Below, piece by piece: positions 9,357-18,402 of a DNA stretch of 64,000 nucleotides. Within the stretch, counting starts at the first letter, position 1, and the number at the start of each line of letters is the position of its first letter. The stretch spans positions 1 to 64,000 of the forward strand of contig NZ_MTCM01000008.1 in the NCBI RefSeq assembly GCF_002000245.1. The letters are read 5' to 3'. Under the pieces are notes generated by a model. It saw only the letters and a program-made list of their open reading frames with translations, had not been told where the DNA came from and ran no database searches. Position numbers and translations under genes: made by a program. This DNA comes from Sphingobacterium sp. CZ-UAM. Lineage in GTDB: Bacteria; Bacteroidota; Bacteroidia; Sphingobacteriales; Sphingobacteriaceae.

Positions 9357-10325
9357 CTATTCGTTGTTTTTTTTAAATGAGTTGAAGATCCGAGGCTTGG
9401 CAATTACGATGGTCTGTTTGGATAATGCTATTGCTGCATTCAACTCATAGCCCAACAATAGTATCAGCGTATTGAGGTAGATCCATAGCATAATGACGAT
9501 TAGCGTTCCGATCGACCCATATAATTTATTGTATGCACCGAAATGATTAATATAGAACGTGAAAATTGAGAAGGTCAAAATAGCCAAAATCGTAGCCATG
9601 GATGCTCCCGGGCTAAACAATTTCCATTTGTTAGATGTAGAAGGACCAAACTTATAGATGCAGCTTACCGTAAAGAAATAAATAGCAAAGATAATAATCC
9701 ATCGTGCAAGCTTTAACAGAGTCGCCCACATGCTGGATTTAATACCTGTAGTTTCTTTAAGATAGTCTATTGTTACACCCGCGATGGTAAATACGGTCAT
9801 CCCAACGGTGAGGGCAAAAATAATCAGAAAAGCTAATGTTAGCGCAATGAGTCTTTTTTTTACCCAAGGTCTTTTTTCCGTCATTAAGGAAGCTTTATTG
9901 AATGCATTCATTAAGGATGCCATACCATTCGTCGCAAAATAGGCTGCGAAAAGAAAACCGAAGGAAAGGAGCCCCCCATTCTGGTTTTTAATAATGTCTT
10001 CTAGGGTAGTTTCGACGACAAGGAACGCATTTTTTGGAATCACCACCGCTAAAAAATCCAGTAATTGTTCCTGAAAGTTGTTGATCGGAATATAAGGAAT
10101 TAATGTAAATAGAAAGATGATGCCGGGAAATATGGCCAACAAAAAGCTATACGATAATGAGGAGGCCTTACTGACGATTGAATCCCTGGAGAGTTCCTGA
10201 AAGAAGAATACGGCCACCGTATAAAGGGGAAGCGAACCAAAGCCCGGCAACACAACCCCTTTGCTCCATTCGATTAGTCTAAAATAAGGTTCAAAATTTA
10301 ATAGCCATTGGTGGAATTTCCCCAT
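9357..10325 (-). CDS. YihY/BrkB-family inner-membrane protein
   Basis: 322 aa with about six hydrophobic helices. The family (formerly, and wrongly, called ribonuclease BN) has no settled biochemical role. Recognised by the conserved core SYSFLLAIFPGIIFLFTLIPY near residues 58-78 (only part quoted here is needed: LLAIFPGIIFLFTL) and the glycine-rich YGSIGTLIVIMLWIYL-like segment near the C-terminus. It is last in a minus-strand cluster: its ATG is one base past the stop of the thioesterase gene, implying co-translation. I see no clear terminator downstream before rpsA. Confidence 0.85.
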   Translation of the reverse strand: MGKFHQWLLNFEPYFRLIEWSKGVVLPGFGSLPLYTVAVFFFQELSRDSIVSKASSLSYSFLLAIFPGIIFLFTLIPYIPINNFQEQLLDFLAVVIPKNAFLVVETTLEDIIKNQNGGLLSFGFLFAAYFATNGMASLMNAFNKASLMTEKRPWVKKRLIALTLAFLIIFALTVGMTVFTIAGVTIDYLKETTGIKSSMWATLLKLARWIIIFAIYFFTVSCIYKFGPSTSNKWKLFSPGASMATILAILTFSIFTFYINHFGAYNKLYGSIGTLIVIMLWIYLNTLILLLGYELNAAIALSKQTIVIAKPRIFNSFKKNNE

Positions 10326-10326
10326 A

Positions 10327-10734
10327 TCAATTAAAATATTTACTCATCTTATCCTGGAAGATCTGGGGCGGCATGCAAGGTTTGTTCTTTTCCATATTAA
10401 CAAACACCAATGTTGTCTCGCCTTGATTAAGCAGTTCGCCACTTTCGTTAAAAAGCTCATATTCGAAAATAATACGTACCGCCGGTTTCTTACGAATCGT
10501 TACCCGGATTGTTATCAGATCATCATACTTGCCCGGTTTGAAATACTTTGTTTTCATCTCTGTGACAGGTAACATGACGCCCATTTCTTCCAGTTCTTTA
10601 TAAGATATTCCTGTACTTCTCAGCATTTCAGTTCTCGCTATCTCGTAAAAGGCAGCATAATTGCCATAATAAACATAACCCATTTGGTCGGTTTCGGCAT
10701 AGCGGACGCGGATCTGATGGTCAAATACAAACAT
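10327..10734 (-). CDS. Acyl-CoA thioesterase, 4HBT/YbgC type
   Basis: 135 aa, a single hot-dog domain. These enzymes hydrolyse acyl-CoA or acyl-ACP thioesters; YbgC is linked to the Tol-Pal system in other bacteria. The active-site region is DQMGYVYYGNYAAFYEIAR with the expected aspartate near residue 17. No signal peptide. The start codon shares one base with the mltG stop (TAATG) and the stop is one base before yihY, so it is translationally coupled on both sides. The substrate cannot be read from the sequence. Confidence 0.88.
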   Translation of the reverse strand: MFVFDHQIRVRYAETDQMGYVYYGNYAAFYEIARTEMLRSTGISYKELEEMGVMLPVTEMKTKYFKPGKYDDLITIRVTIRKKPAVRIIFEYELFNESGELLNQGETTLVFVNMEKNKPCMPPQIFQDKMSKYFN

Positions 10735-11774
10735 TATTTCTTGATATTTCTGGCGTCTAAGGCTTGTTGGAATTTTCGCGCATTGACCAGATGTTCTACT
10801 TCTGTTTTTGCAAAATTATGATAACCCGAAAAATCATCCTTTGCACACATATAGATGTAGTCATGTTGCTTGAAATTTAGAACAGCATCAATAGCGGCGA
10901 TACTCGGGATCGAAATAGGGCCCGGAGGCAAGCCCCTATAGATGTAGGTATTGTAGGGGTTGTCTGTTCTTAAATGTTTATTTAGGACTCTTCGGATCGT
11001 AAAATCATTGTTCGCAAAAATCACTGTTGGATCAGCCTGTAAGAGCATACCTTTTTTGAGGCGATTTAAATATAAGCCAGCGATCATGGGCATTTCGTCC
11101 TGGTGCAAAGCCTCCCCTTTAACAATAGAAGCCAATGTGCTCACCTGTTGTTGAGTGAGGTTAAGTGCTTTTGCCTTAGCAATGCGATCTGCATTCCAGA
11201 ATTTTTTCCACTCATCATCAAATCGGGCAATCACCTTTTCTGGACTTGTATTCCAGTAGATTTCGTAGGTATTAGGAATGAAAATTGAAATCAGGTTCTC
11301 TTTGGTAAAACCAAACTTTTGAGCAATGGCTTCATCATTCAGTACCGCAATAAATTGTGCAGAATCAGCCTCAAAGTTTTTGCCTAATAACGCAGCCATA
11401 TTTTCCTTTAGTCGGACATTGGCAAATCTAAACTTCACAGGTTCCTGGTAGCCGCCGATCAGATTGCCGATCAAACGCCGGTTGTTCATCCCCGGACTTA
11501 ATAGATAGCGGCCCGGTTTTACGCTTTGTTCGTACTTTTTATATTGTGCTGCACGTTCGAAAGAAGCGATATCATCCAAAAGACTGGAGTCTTGAATCGA
11601 TTTGAGAACATCTTCGTATTTAGCGCCTTCATGAATGTAAAGATATTTTTTCTCTCCAGAAACGTTTGAGGCAAAGAAAGCCTTATAAAATGTCCATGCA
11701 AAATACCCCCCTACAAGAATGACGATTAATGCAACAATTTTTAACCAACTTGGTATTCCTTTTTTATTTTCCAT
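10734..11774 (-). CDS. mltG: Endolytic murein transglycosylase MltG
   Basis: 346 aa. MltG cuts nascent peptidoglycan strands near the inner membrane and sets glycan chain length. One transmembrane helix at about residues 9-30 is followed by a periplasmic YceG domain. The catalytic glutamate is E221 in IVKGEALHQDEMP, followed by the conserved YLNRLKKGMLLQADPTV. Length fits the family. It sits downstream of a PASTA-domain protein and overlaps a thioesterase gene; the neighbourhood is concerned with the cell wall (D-Ala-D-Ala ligase is divergent). Confidence 0.93.
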   Translation of the reverse strand: MENKKGIPSWLKIVALIVILVGGYFAWTFYKAFFASNVSGEKKYLYIHEGAKYEDVLKSIQDSSLLDDIASFERAAQYKKYEQSVKPGRYLLSPGMNNRRLIGNLIGGYQEPVKFRFANVRLKENMAALLGKNFEADSAQFIAVLNDEAIAQKFGFTKENLISIFIPNTYEIYWNTSPEKVIARFDDEWKKFWNADRIAKAKALNLTQQQVSTLASIVKGEALHQDEMPMIAGLYLNRLKKGMLLQADPTVIFANNDFTIRRVLNKHLRTDNPYNTYIYRGLPPGPISIPSIAAIDAVLNFKQHDYIYMCAKDDFSGYHNFAKTEVEHLVNARKFQQALDARNIKK

Positions 11775-11798
11775 CAGAATTACTTTTTAGATCTGTAA

Positions 11799-11861
11799 TG
11801 AAACCTTCATGGACATATGACTCATCATTTATGCAAATGATCTATGCTCATGAAGGTTTCA
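11799..11861 (-). promoter_or_regulatory. Nested stem-loop between the PASTA gene and mltG
   Basis: Outer arms of 13 perfectly paired bases (11799-11811 and 11849-11861) enclose an inner 7-bp hairpin (11824-11830 and 11835-11841, 4-nt loop). No T tract follows, so it resembles an RNA-processing or attenuation structure more than an intrinsic terminator. Confidence 0.5.
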
Positions 11862-11869
11862 CACTGGCT

Positions 11870-12856
11870 TTAGAAGCCTAGACTATTTGCTTTATTTTCC
11901 TTTTTTTGCCCCGCTGCAGGTGCTGTATTTGAAGACTTGGCCGGAGGGGTATTTGTTGTCGTTTTTGTTGTAGCAACTGGCTTCGCCGCAGGCGGGGTCG
12001 ACTGTGTCGGATTCACCTGTGGCTTTGGAGTCGTTGTCCCCCCAGAGCTACCGCTTGTAGGTGAAGGTGCTGTCAGTGAAAGTGTCACATCTATTTTTGC
12101 CCCCAAGCTCGTTAATCCCTTTTCTACCCCTGGAGATTGTACACTGATCACAGCTGTTGTGGTATCGGTAACGTTGGGATCATAGGTCACAGTTCCTAAA
12201 CCAAGTCCGGCACCAGAAAGCGCAAATTTAGCTTCGTTCAAAGGGAGGCCGATCAGGTTGGGAATTTCAACTTCATTCGCCCCGAGGCCATTACCAAGGA
12301 CAAGATCTATCCTAGAGCCTTTCGGGATCATTCGGCCATTTCGAATGGACTGACCTGCAAATTGAGCGTCTAACACAATATCCCGGGCAATATCAGCGAC
12401 ATAAGTAGTGTCACCTATTTTAAGATTATGATTTTTTAAAATAGCTGTTGCTTCGATCAGGGTCTTATCTTTTATATTCGGAAAAGAGACTTCCGGTGCC
12501 ACCTGAGTGATAATGGTCAGATAAATTGTTCGACCAGATTTCACGTGAAATCCCTGCTCGGGATCCTGTTCGATCACGAGTCCCGGTTTGGCGTCCATCT
12601 GATAAACGGAGTCAATTTGATATTCCAATCCAGCATCTTCCAGTGCCTGGATGGCAGCGTTGATATGTAGGCCCTTTATTTTCGGAACTGCAATGGATTC
12701 ATCATGTTTAGTATATATTTTCAGCCCGACATATACCGCAAGAAATAGGCAGACTATCGCGACGAATGCGGCAATGAGATTTTTTCTGAATGTGGGTGTC
12801 TGAAGATATTGTACGACTTTGGACATTACTGTATTTGATAAAAATGAATTCTGCAT
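11870..12856 (-). CDS. PASTA-domain membrane protein
   Basis: 328 aa. An N-terminal transmembrane helix (about 30-50) precedes three PASTA domains at roughly 56-120, 124-190 and 195-258. PASTA domains bind uncrosslinked muropeptide or beta-lactams when attached to PBPs or Ser/Thr kinases; here no kinase or transpeptidase domain is present. The last ~65 residues are low-complexity Pro/Thr/Ala/Lys. The first ATG is used, but an ATG at 12826 (MSKVVQYL) is an equally good start. First gene of the minus-strand cluster leading to mltG, divergent from ddl; a part in wall synthesis is inferred. Confidence 0.85.
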   Translation of the reverse strand: MQNSFLSNTVMSKVVQYLQTPTFRKNLIAAFVAIVCLFLAVYVGLKIYTKHDESIAVPKIKGLHINAAIQALEDAGLEYQIDSVYQMDAKPGLVIEQDPEQGFHVKSGRTIYLTIITQVAPEVSFPNIKDKTLIEATAILKNHNLKIGDTTYVADIARDIVLDAQFAGQSIRNGRMIPKGSRIDLVLGNGLGANEVEIPNLIGLPLNEAKFALSGAGLGLGTVTYDPNVTDTTTAVISVQSPGVEKGLTSLGAKIDVTLSLTAPSPTSGSSGGTTTPKPQVNPTQSTPPAAKPVATTKTTTNTPPAKSSNTAPAAGQKKENKANSLGF

Positions 12857-12934
12857 AGAACCGCAATATTGAAGCCAATTTTGCAGAATGGTTAAATAAA
12901 ATTATTCCTCACAAAATTATTCGTTTTTCCGTGT

Positions 12935-12955
12935 ATAGCAAATTATATTTGCTAT
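12935..12955 (+). promoter_or_regulatory. Inverted repeat overlapping the ddl -7 element
   Basis: ATAGCAAAT (12935-12943) and ATTTGCTAT (12947-12955) are perfect 9-bp arms around 3 nt. The right half contains TATATTTG (12944-12951), a -7 element for ddl. No TTG is found at -33, so the promoter may be activator-dependent or controlled through this repeat. Confidence 0.5.
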
Positions 12956-12972
12956 TCGAATCGCTAAAATTT

Positions 12973-13983
12973 ATGAAAGCAAAAATAGCATTAATAACTG
13001 GAGGTTATACAGGGGAGGCCGAAGTTTCTTTTAAAAGCGCCGCCTTTGTCAATTCCCAACTCGATCATGACAAATACGATGTATACCTGATTACGATTTC
13101 AAAAGACGCATGGTTTTATACCGATAAAGATGGTCAGCAGTATCCTATACAGCGTGAAAGCTTTACCTTACCATTAAATGGGGAAACGATCAGTTTCGAC
13201 TTAGCCTTTATTATGGTTCATGGCGTACCGGGCGAAGATGGTAGACTACAGAGCTACTTTGATTTGCTGGATATTCCTTATACTTCATGCGATGCACTGA
13301 CGTCAGCTCTGACGATGAACAAGGGCTATACGAAGGCGATCTTAAGTGATATTCCTGAATTGTATCTGGCCAAATCTGTTTTATTATTTGAATCACAACG
13401 AGGGGAAGCCGTTAGCACGGTAGAAAGTAGTCTTTCCCTTCCATATTTTGTAAAACCGAACGCTGGTGGAAGCAGTATAGGGATGACAAAAGTGAAAGAA
13501 TCTATTCAGCTACAGGAAGCTATTGACAAAGCCTTTGATGCCGAGAATACAGGAAAGCAGGTCATTGTTGAGGAATTTGTAACGGGGCGGGAATTCTCGG
13601 AAGGAATATTCCGTAATGCAAAGGGAGAATTGGTCGTATTGCCAGCAACAGAGGTTCGTACGACACGTGAATTTTTTGATTTTGAGGCGAAGTATATCCC
13701 TGGTTTGACAGAGGAAATTACACCAGCAGACCTGACTACAGAGCAGCAAGAACGTGCCGCCCGTATTCTGAAGGAAATTTATGTTAGATTAAATTGTAAA
13801 GGTATGGTACGTGTAGACTTCTTCCTGGAAAATGGCACCGATAACTTTTATTTTATTGAGATCAATACTATTCCGGGGCAGACAGCACAAAGTTTTATCC
13901 CACAACAGGTACGTGCATTTGGTATGAAAGAAGGTGACTTCTATGCCGAATTGATCGAAAGTGCTTTGTTGTCCGCTAAATAG
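12973..13983 (+). CDS. ddl: D-alanine--D-alanine ligase
   Basis: 336 aa from the ATG at 12973. ATP-grasp enzyme joining two D-alanines for the peptidoglycan stem peptide. Visible features are the N-terminal KIALITGGYTGEAEVSFKS, the glycine loop KPNAGGSSIGMTKV, and the metal/ATP site FIEINTIPGQT near the end. An open frame reaches a GTG at 12931, but that codon lies upstream of the probable start point set by TATATTTG at 12944-12951, and the family begins at MKAKIALI, so the shorter form is preferred. Divergent from the PASTA gene; ends at a strong shared terminator. Confidence 0.95.
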   Translation: MKAKIALITGGYTGEAEVSFKSAAFVNSQLDHDKYDVYLITISKDAWFYTDKDGQQYPIQRESFTLPLNGETISFDLAFIMVHGVPGEDGRLQSYFDLLDIPYTSCDALTSALTMNKGYTKAILSDIPELYLAKSVLLFESQRGEAVSTVESSLSLPYFVKPNAGGSSIGMTKVKESIQLQEAIDKAFDAENTGKQVIVEEFVTGREFSEGIFRNAKGELVVLPATEVRTTREFFDFEAKYIPGLTEEITPADLTTEQQERAARILKEIYVRLNCKGMVRVDFFLENGTDNFYFIEINTIPGQTAQSFIPQQVRAFGMKEGDFYAELIESALLSAK

Positions 13984-14079
13984 CTAATGGACGGGGGTGT
14001 TTTCCTGATTCTATTTCATCCGCATGTATAGAAATGAACTACCTTTGTGTCGGGGTAACAAAAAATATCAATTTTGACA

Positions 14080-14117
14080 TACAAAAGGGCTTTCAAAAAT
14101 CTGAAAGCCCTTTTGTA
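14080..14117. terminator. Bidirectional terminator between ddl and the serine hydrolase
   Basis: Perfect 16-bp arms at 14080-14095 and 14102-14117 around a 6-nt loop, with T/A tracts built into the stem. The stop codon of the convergent gene follows directly. Confidence 0.85.
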
Positions 14118-15362
14118 TTATTTTCTGAAATCAAACTTGGATAAATCAGGTTTGATTTTTTTTGTTCTTTTTAATTCTTCCTGATAGATAAGCTGGCCGA
14201 TGTTTTTCAAAAATGGATAGGTGACGGTCTCGTATTCATAAATGCCGTCGTTGTAAATTCCGTTTTCATTGGATTGGACAACAACAGCAAGGAGAAATTC
14301 AACACCCTGTTCGAAATCTACAATATAGGCATTATCTATATTATAGCCGTAGGAGTCACCATATTTATTGAAAATACGGATATTGGGATTTAGCTTTGCC
14401 TCTTTTTCGCGACCATAGAAGAGCAATTTGCTGTAGGTTGGCCAGAACTCTGTGGTATCATATTTTGGGAAATCCGATTCAAACGGATAGCGGGACATAT
14501 AATCGTAGAGCAGGTTATAATCTTCTTTTTGTAAATTAAACCTGTCTTTGCTTTTAAATGCCTCTGGAAATAATAATTTCTTCAGGACCAGTTGTTGATC
14601 CTCTAGCGCATACACATTGAGGCCTTCAAAGCTCCATGGCTCATGGATAAGTTCATCTTTATCATTCATGTAACCTTTTCCCTGAAGCGTATTGGCTAAT
14701 TTGATGTCATAGTCTTTGGGGTCAAATTGTTCTTTCTGCTGGTAGACAATATGGTCATCCTTATAGAACGTGAAGGGATTCGTATGCTTGGCCCAGATTC
14801 CTTTGTCACCTATAGCAAGCCTGTTGACAATCCGGCTATATTTGGTCTCATATTTTTTCAATTTTGCATTTAATTCAGCACGGCCAATAAATTCGAATAG
14901 CCTATTTTGGGCATCATTATCGCTGGTCAATAGTATCTTTTTTACATATTGGGCGATAGATGGCAGTCCGTTGGCCGCTGACTCATCTACAGCTACTTTG
15001 GTTTGTTTTTCAAAAGCAGAATCAATACGCAGCGGCGTATCTTTAGTCAGCCCATTAATATGTAAGTCATTAATTTTTTCCAGTGCCAAAATCGCAGTTG
15101 GCAGTTTCACAGTACTCGCTGGATAGAAGTACCAATTGGGATTCAGCCGATAACTATAAGACCGGAAATGCGGAATATTGGATTTATCACGGTCAATTTG
15201 TGTGTACAGGATCTGTACCTCATGTTTTGTCGGATGATTTAATATTTGCTGGAATAGATCAGGGCGGCTCTGAAGTAATTTTTCCAGGTATACGGTATCT
15301 ATCTTTTGAGCATATGTCTTGGACATCAGTATAATGAAAACAAGAGATAAATATTTTAACAT
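14118..15362 (-). CDS. Exported serine hydrolase, beta-lactamase/PBP fold
   Basis: 414 aa with a signal peptide (about residues 1-18). The active-site motifs of the penicillin-recognising fold are present: SxxK as STVK within YPASTVKLPTAIL, and SDN in LLTSDNDAQNRL. A clear KTG is missing; NKYGDSYGYNID may stand in for it. The protein is longer than class A beta-lactamases (~290 aa) and is probably a peptidase or amidase of unknown substrate. Last of thyA-folA-hydrolase; only 8 bp separate it from folA. Resistance to beta-lactams should not be inferred from this sequence. Confidence 0.75.
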   Translation of the reverse strand: MLKYLSLVFIILMSKTYAQKIDTVYLEKLLQSRPDLFQQILNHPTKHEVQILYTQIDRDKSNIPHFRSYSYRLNPNWYFYPASTVKLPTAILALEKINDLHINGLTKDTPLRIDSAFEKQTKVAVDESAANGLPSIAQYVKKILLTSDNDAQNRLFEFIGRAELNAKLKKYETKYSRIVNRLAIGDKGIWAKHTNPFTFYKDDHIVYQQKEQFDPKDYDIKLANTLQGKGYMNDKDELIHEPWSFEGLNVYALEDQQLVLKKLLFPEAFKSKDRFNLQKEDYNLLYDYMSRYPFESDFPKYDTTEFWPTYSKLLFYGREKEAKLNPNIRIFNKYGDSYGYNIDNAYIVDFEQGVEFLLAVVVQSNENGIYNDGIYEYETVTYPFLKNIGQLIYQEELKRTKKIKPDLSKFDFRK

Positions 15363-15370
15363 TCCAATGG

Positions 15371-15865
15371 TTATTTTCTTTTGTATACCTCAAAGGTATA
15401 GCTGAACGCATGCTTATCATCTGCCTGATGCGGTTCCGCAGAAATCATTTCCCAGTCTTCCGATGATAATGCAGGAAAAAACGCATCACCTTGGATCGTT
15501 GTGTGTACACGGGTCAAAAGCACCTTGTTTGCCAGCGGTAAGGCTTGTTGATAGATATTAGCTCCACCTATGATAAATACCTCACGTTCATCGCGGCAAT
15601 ATAAAAGGGCTTCCTGGATGCTGTTGGCAACATCGATATCTGCTCCTTGGAAATCTGCATTACGTGTGATGACGATATTTCTTCGGTCGGGTAAGGCTTT
15701 TCCTATTGACTCAAAGGTTTTTCTGCCCATCAGGACCGAATGTTCAATGGTATTTCTTTTAAAATATTTAAAGTCGTTGGGTAAATGCCAGGGCATCTGG
15801 TTATTGATGCCGATCGCATTATTTTCCGAAGCAGCTACGATTAATGTGATCGTTGGGTTACTCAT
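15371..15865 (-). CDS. folA: Dihydrofolate reductase
   Basis: 164 aa, the standard length. Reduces dihydrofolate to tetrahydrofolate with NADPH. The substrate/cofactor signature AIGINNQMPWHLPNDFKYFK spans about residues 17-36, with GRKTFESIGKALPDRRNIV as the NADPH segment and FIIGGANIYQQAL near the C-terminus. It follows thyA by 72 bp, a logical pairing because thymidylate synthase produces the dihydrofolate that this enzyme recycles. Confidence 0.96.
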   Translation of the reverse strand: MSNPTITLIVAASENNAIGINNQMPWHLPNDFKYFKRNTIEHSVLMGRKTFESIGKALPDRRNIVITRNADFQGADIDVANSIQEALLYCRDEREVFIIGGANIYQQALPLANKVLLTRVHTTIQGDAFFPALSSEDWEMISAEPHQADDKHAFSYTFEVYKRK

Positions 15866-15937
15866 CTTGTGTCGTGTAGATTAGTCGTATTTTGTGTAAA
15901 GTGGTATCATGCAAGGAAAAGCTTCCTAAAGGCCTTC

Positions 15938-16759
15938 TTAAACCGCAACAGGAGCCTTTATATGTGGATGTGATTCGTAATTTAACAATTCGAAATCTTC
16001 GAATTTGAAATCAAAAATGTCTTTTACCTCGGGGTTTATCTTCATTTGAGGCAAAGGCTTTGGATCGCGGCTCAACTGTAGTTCAGTCTGTTCAAAGTGA
16101 TTGCTATAGATATGTGCATCGCCCAATGTATGGATAAACTCAGCGGCTTCCATATCACAGACCTGCGCCACCATCATTGTCAACAGCGCATAAGAAGCAA
16201 TATTGAAAGGTACGCCTAAAAATATATCAGCGCTACGTTGATAAAGCTGACAGGACAATTGGGGTTTCATAATCCCCTTTTCAGGTTGTGCCGGTGCTAC
16301 ATAGAATTGAAAGAAAGCATGACACGGAGGTAAGGCCATATGTTCAATCTCGGCAACATTCCATGCTGAGACGATGATTCGACGGGAATCCGGTGAGTTT
16401 TTTAGTTGGTTGATCACCTGTGTGATCTGATCGATATGACGACCGTCAGGCGTTGGCCACGAGCGCCATTGCGAACCGTAAACCGGGCCTAAGTTGCCCT
16501 GCTCATCTGCCCATTCATCCCAGATGCTTACTCCATTTTCTTTCAAATACTGGATATTGGTTTCGCCTTTCAGAAACCAGATCAGCTCATGGATGATGGA
16601 TCTAAGGTGCAGCTTCTTTGTGGTTACTAAAGGAAATCCTTCCTGAAGATTGAAACGCATCTGATACCCAAAGACACTCTTGGTACCGGTACCGGTACGA
16701 TCCGTTTTTACAACACCATTCGTGTATACATGTCTGAGTAAATCTAAATATTGTTTCAT
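15938..16759 (-). CDS. thyA: Thymidylate synthase
   Basis: 273 aa, slightly longer than the 264-aa enzyme of E. coli because of a short insertion around APAQPEKGIMKPQ. Converts dUMP to dTMP using methylene-tetrahydrofolate. The catalytic cysteine is C146 in MALPPCHAFFQFYV; the dUMP-binding QRSADIFLGVPFNIASYA and the N-terminal arginine loop TDRTGTGTKSVFG are intact. First gene of the thyA-folA-serine hydrolase run. Confidence 0.97.
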   Translation of the reverse strand: MKQYLDLLRHVYTNGVVKTDRTGTGTKSVFGYQMRFNLQEGFPLVTTKKLHLRSIIHELIWFLKGETNIQYLKENGVSIWDEWADEQGNLGPVYGSQWRSWPTPDGRHIDQITQVINQLKNSPDSRRIIVSAWNVAEIEHMALPPCHAFFQFYVAPAQPEKGIMKPQLSCQLYQRSADIFLGVPFNIASYALLTMMVAQVCDMEAAEFIHTLGDAHIYSNHFEQTELQLSRDPKPLPQMKINPEVKDIFDFKFEDFELLNYESHPHIKAPVAV

Positions 16760-16899
16760 CTGTACGTTGTATTTATTAAATGCTTAATCTTTAAATCTTC
16801 TAGCGCCTAAGACTTTTCAAGATAGTCAAAACTAAGGAAAATCCTTATAACGAGAAAGTCAAAACTTAAAATGATAAGAAGGGTTACTGAAAAAAAATG

Positions 16900-16907
16900 T
16901 AATTTTG
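16900..16907 (+). promoter_or_regulatory. -7 element of mtaB
   Basis: TAATTTTG ends 9 nt before the ATG at 16917. No convincing TTG lies at the right distance upstream. The implied mRNA leader is only a few bases. Confidence 0.4.
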
Positions 16908-16916
16908 CAAAATATT

Positions 16917-18239
16917 ATGGAGAATAAAAAAGTAGCTTTTTATACACTTGGATGTAAACTGAATTATTCGGAGACATCATCCATAGGACGTTTATTTAAG
17001 GAAGCGGGCTATGATACAACAGCGTTCAATAGCCGTGCGGACGTCTATGTAATCAATACATGTTCTGTAACGGACAATGCTGACAAGAAGTGTAGAAAAG
17101 TGGTCAAGGAAGCTTTAAAGCACTCTCCGAATGCCTATATTACTATTGTAGGTTGTTATGCCCAGCTAAAACCAAAGGAAATCGCAGAGATCCCAGGGGT
17201 GGACATGGTATTGGGAGCTGCCGAGAAATTTAATATCATTGAACATATCAATGATTTGACCAAACAGGAAAAAACAATTGTTTATAATGGCCCGATTGAT
17301 GAAACCAATCAATTTGTATCAGCCTATTCCATTGGTGATCGTACCCGTACCTTTTTAAAAGTTCAGGATGGATGTGATTATTCCTGCACATTCTGTACAA
17401 TTCCCCTGGCACGTGGTGGAAGCCGTTCAGGAAAGATTGAAGAGATTGTGAAACAGGCGGAAGAAATTGCGGCTTCGGGTGTAAAGGAAATTGTGTTGAC
17501 AGGTGTTAATATCGGGGATTTTGGTATCCGCGATGGTAAACGCGAAGACCGCTTCCTGGATTTGGTAAAGGCGCTGGATGAGGTTGAAGGTATCGATCGG
17601 ATACGTATTTCTTCTATAGAACCTAATCTTCTTTCAAACGATATCATCGAGTTTGTAGCGCAATCCAAAAGATTTGTTCCACATTTTCATATGCCATTAC
17701 AGTCCGGAAGCAATAAGATTTTGGGTCTGATGCGTCGGAGATATAAACGCGAACTGTATACCGAACGAGTGGAATTTATCAAGTCTTTAATGCCGAACTG
17801 TTGTATTGGTGTTGACGTGATTGTTGGATTTCCGGGTGAAACACGTGAGGACTTTTTAGATACTTATAATTTCCTGAATAATATGGATATTTCCTATCTG
17901 CACGTTTTCACCTATTCTGAGCGTGAAAATACGATTGCAGCTCAAATGGAAGGAGCAGTACCGGGAGCACAGCGTAGTGATAGAAGTAAGATGTTACATA
18001 TTCTTTCAGAGAAGAAACGTCGCGCCTTTTATGAATCACAGCTTGGCGCCCAGGGAGATGTCCTCTTCGAAGCAGATGAAAAAGATGGTTATATGCACGG
18101 TTTCTCCAAAAATTATGTCAAGGTGAGGACGTTGTATGATCCATTATTGGTGAACGAAGTTGTACCCGTTAAATTTATGGAAGTCACAGATACCTGTGAA
18201 GTAGAGGTAGAAGAAGTTCCAGAGACATTGGCACATTAG
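16917..18239 (+). CDS. mtaB: tRNA t6A37 methylthiotransferase MtaB
   Basis: 440 aa. Radical-SAM enzyme that adds a methylthio group to t6A at position 37 of tRNAs reading ANN codons. The N-terminal UPF0004 domain binds one Fe-S cluster (cysteines in TLGCKLNYSE, VINTCSVTD and VGCYAQ). The radical-SAM cluster is C153, C157 and C160 in CDYSCTFCTIPLARG. A C-terminal TRAM-like stretch ends the protein. An open frame reaches a TTG at 16905, but that codon is inside the probable -7 element and the family begins at MENKKVAFYTLGC, so ATG 16917 is chosen. Confidence 0.94.
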   Translation: MENKKVAFYTLGCKLNYSETSSIGRLFKEAGYDTTAFNSRADVYVINTCSVTDNADKKCRKVVKEALKHSPNAYITIVGCYAQLKPKEIAEIPGVDMVLGAAEKFNIIEHINDLTKQEKTIVYNGPIDETNQFVSAYSIGDRTRTFLKVQDGCDYSCTFCTIPLARGGSRSGKIEEIVKQAEEIAASGVKEIVLTGVNIGDFGIRDGKREDRFLDLVKALDEVEGIDRIRISSIEPNLLSNDIIEFVAQSKRFVPHFHMPLQSGSNKILGLMRRRYKRELYTERVEFIKSLMPNCCIGVDVIVGFPGETREDFLDTYNFLNNMDISYLHVFTYSERENTIAAQMEGAVPGAQRSDRSKMLHILSEKKRRAFYESQLGAQGDVLFEADEKDGYMHGFSKNYVKVRTLYDPLLVNEVVPVKFMEVTDTCEVEVEEVPETLAH

Positions 18240-18262
18240 TTCCTGACCGAATTATATAGAAT

Positions 18263-18298
18263 AAAAAGGGGTAATCTTTCAGAAGATTACCCCTTTTT
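18263..18298 (+). terminator. Terminator of mtaB
   Basis: Eleven-bp stem (18268-18278 with 18283-18293), TCAG loop, A tract before and five T after, 24 bases beyond the stop. The 100 bases from here to the next gene show nothing else. Confidence 0.85.
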
Positions 18299-18402
18299 CA
18301 TGATCCAAAGCTTTATTTCCTTCTTCTTAGACGATTGTTGGTTTTCCGTTAGATATTAGAGTAGGGAATACCTGTCATCATGTTTTAAATAAATATTTTT
18401 GA

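Noticed and set aside
9647..9654. TAAGTTTG on the minus strand as a fifth extended promoter
   Set aside because: Lies inside the yihY coding sequence and lacks the conserved spacer and TTG.
12931..12972. N-terminal extension of ddl from GTG 12931
   Set aside because: The GTG precedes the predicted start point (TATATTTG at 12944-12951) and lies next to the inverted repeat; the family starts at ATG 12973.
14118..15362. Antibiotic-resistance beta-lactamase
   Set aside because: SxxK and SDN are present, but the length is wrong and no KTG is clear; probably another serine hydrolase.
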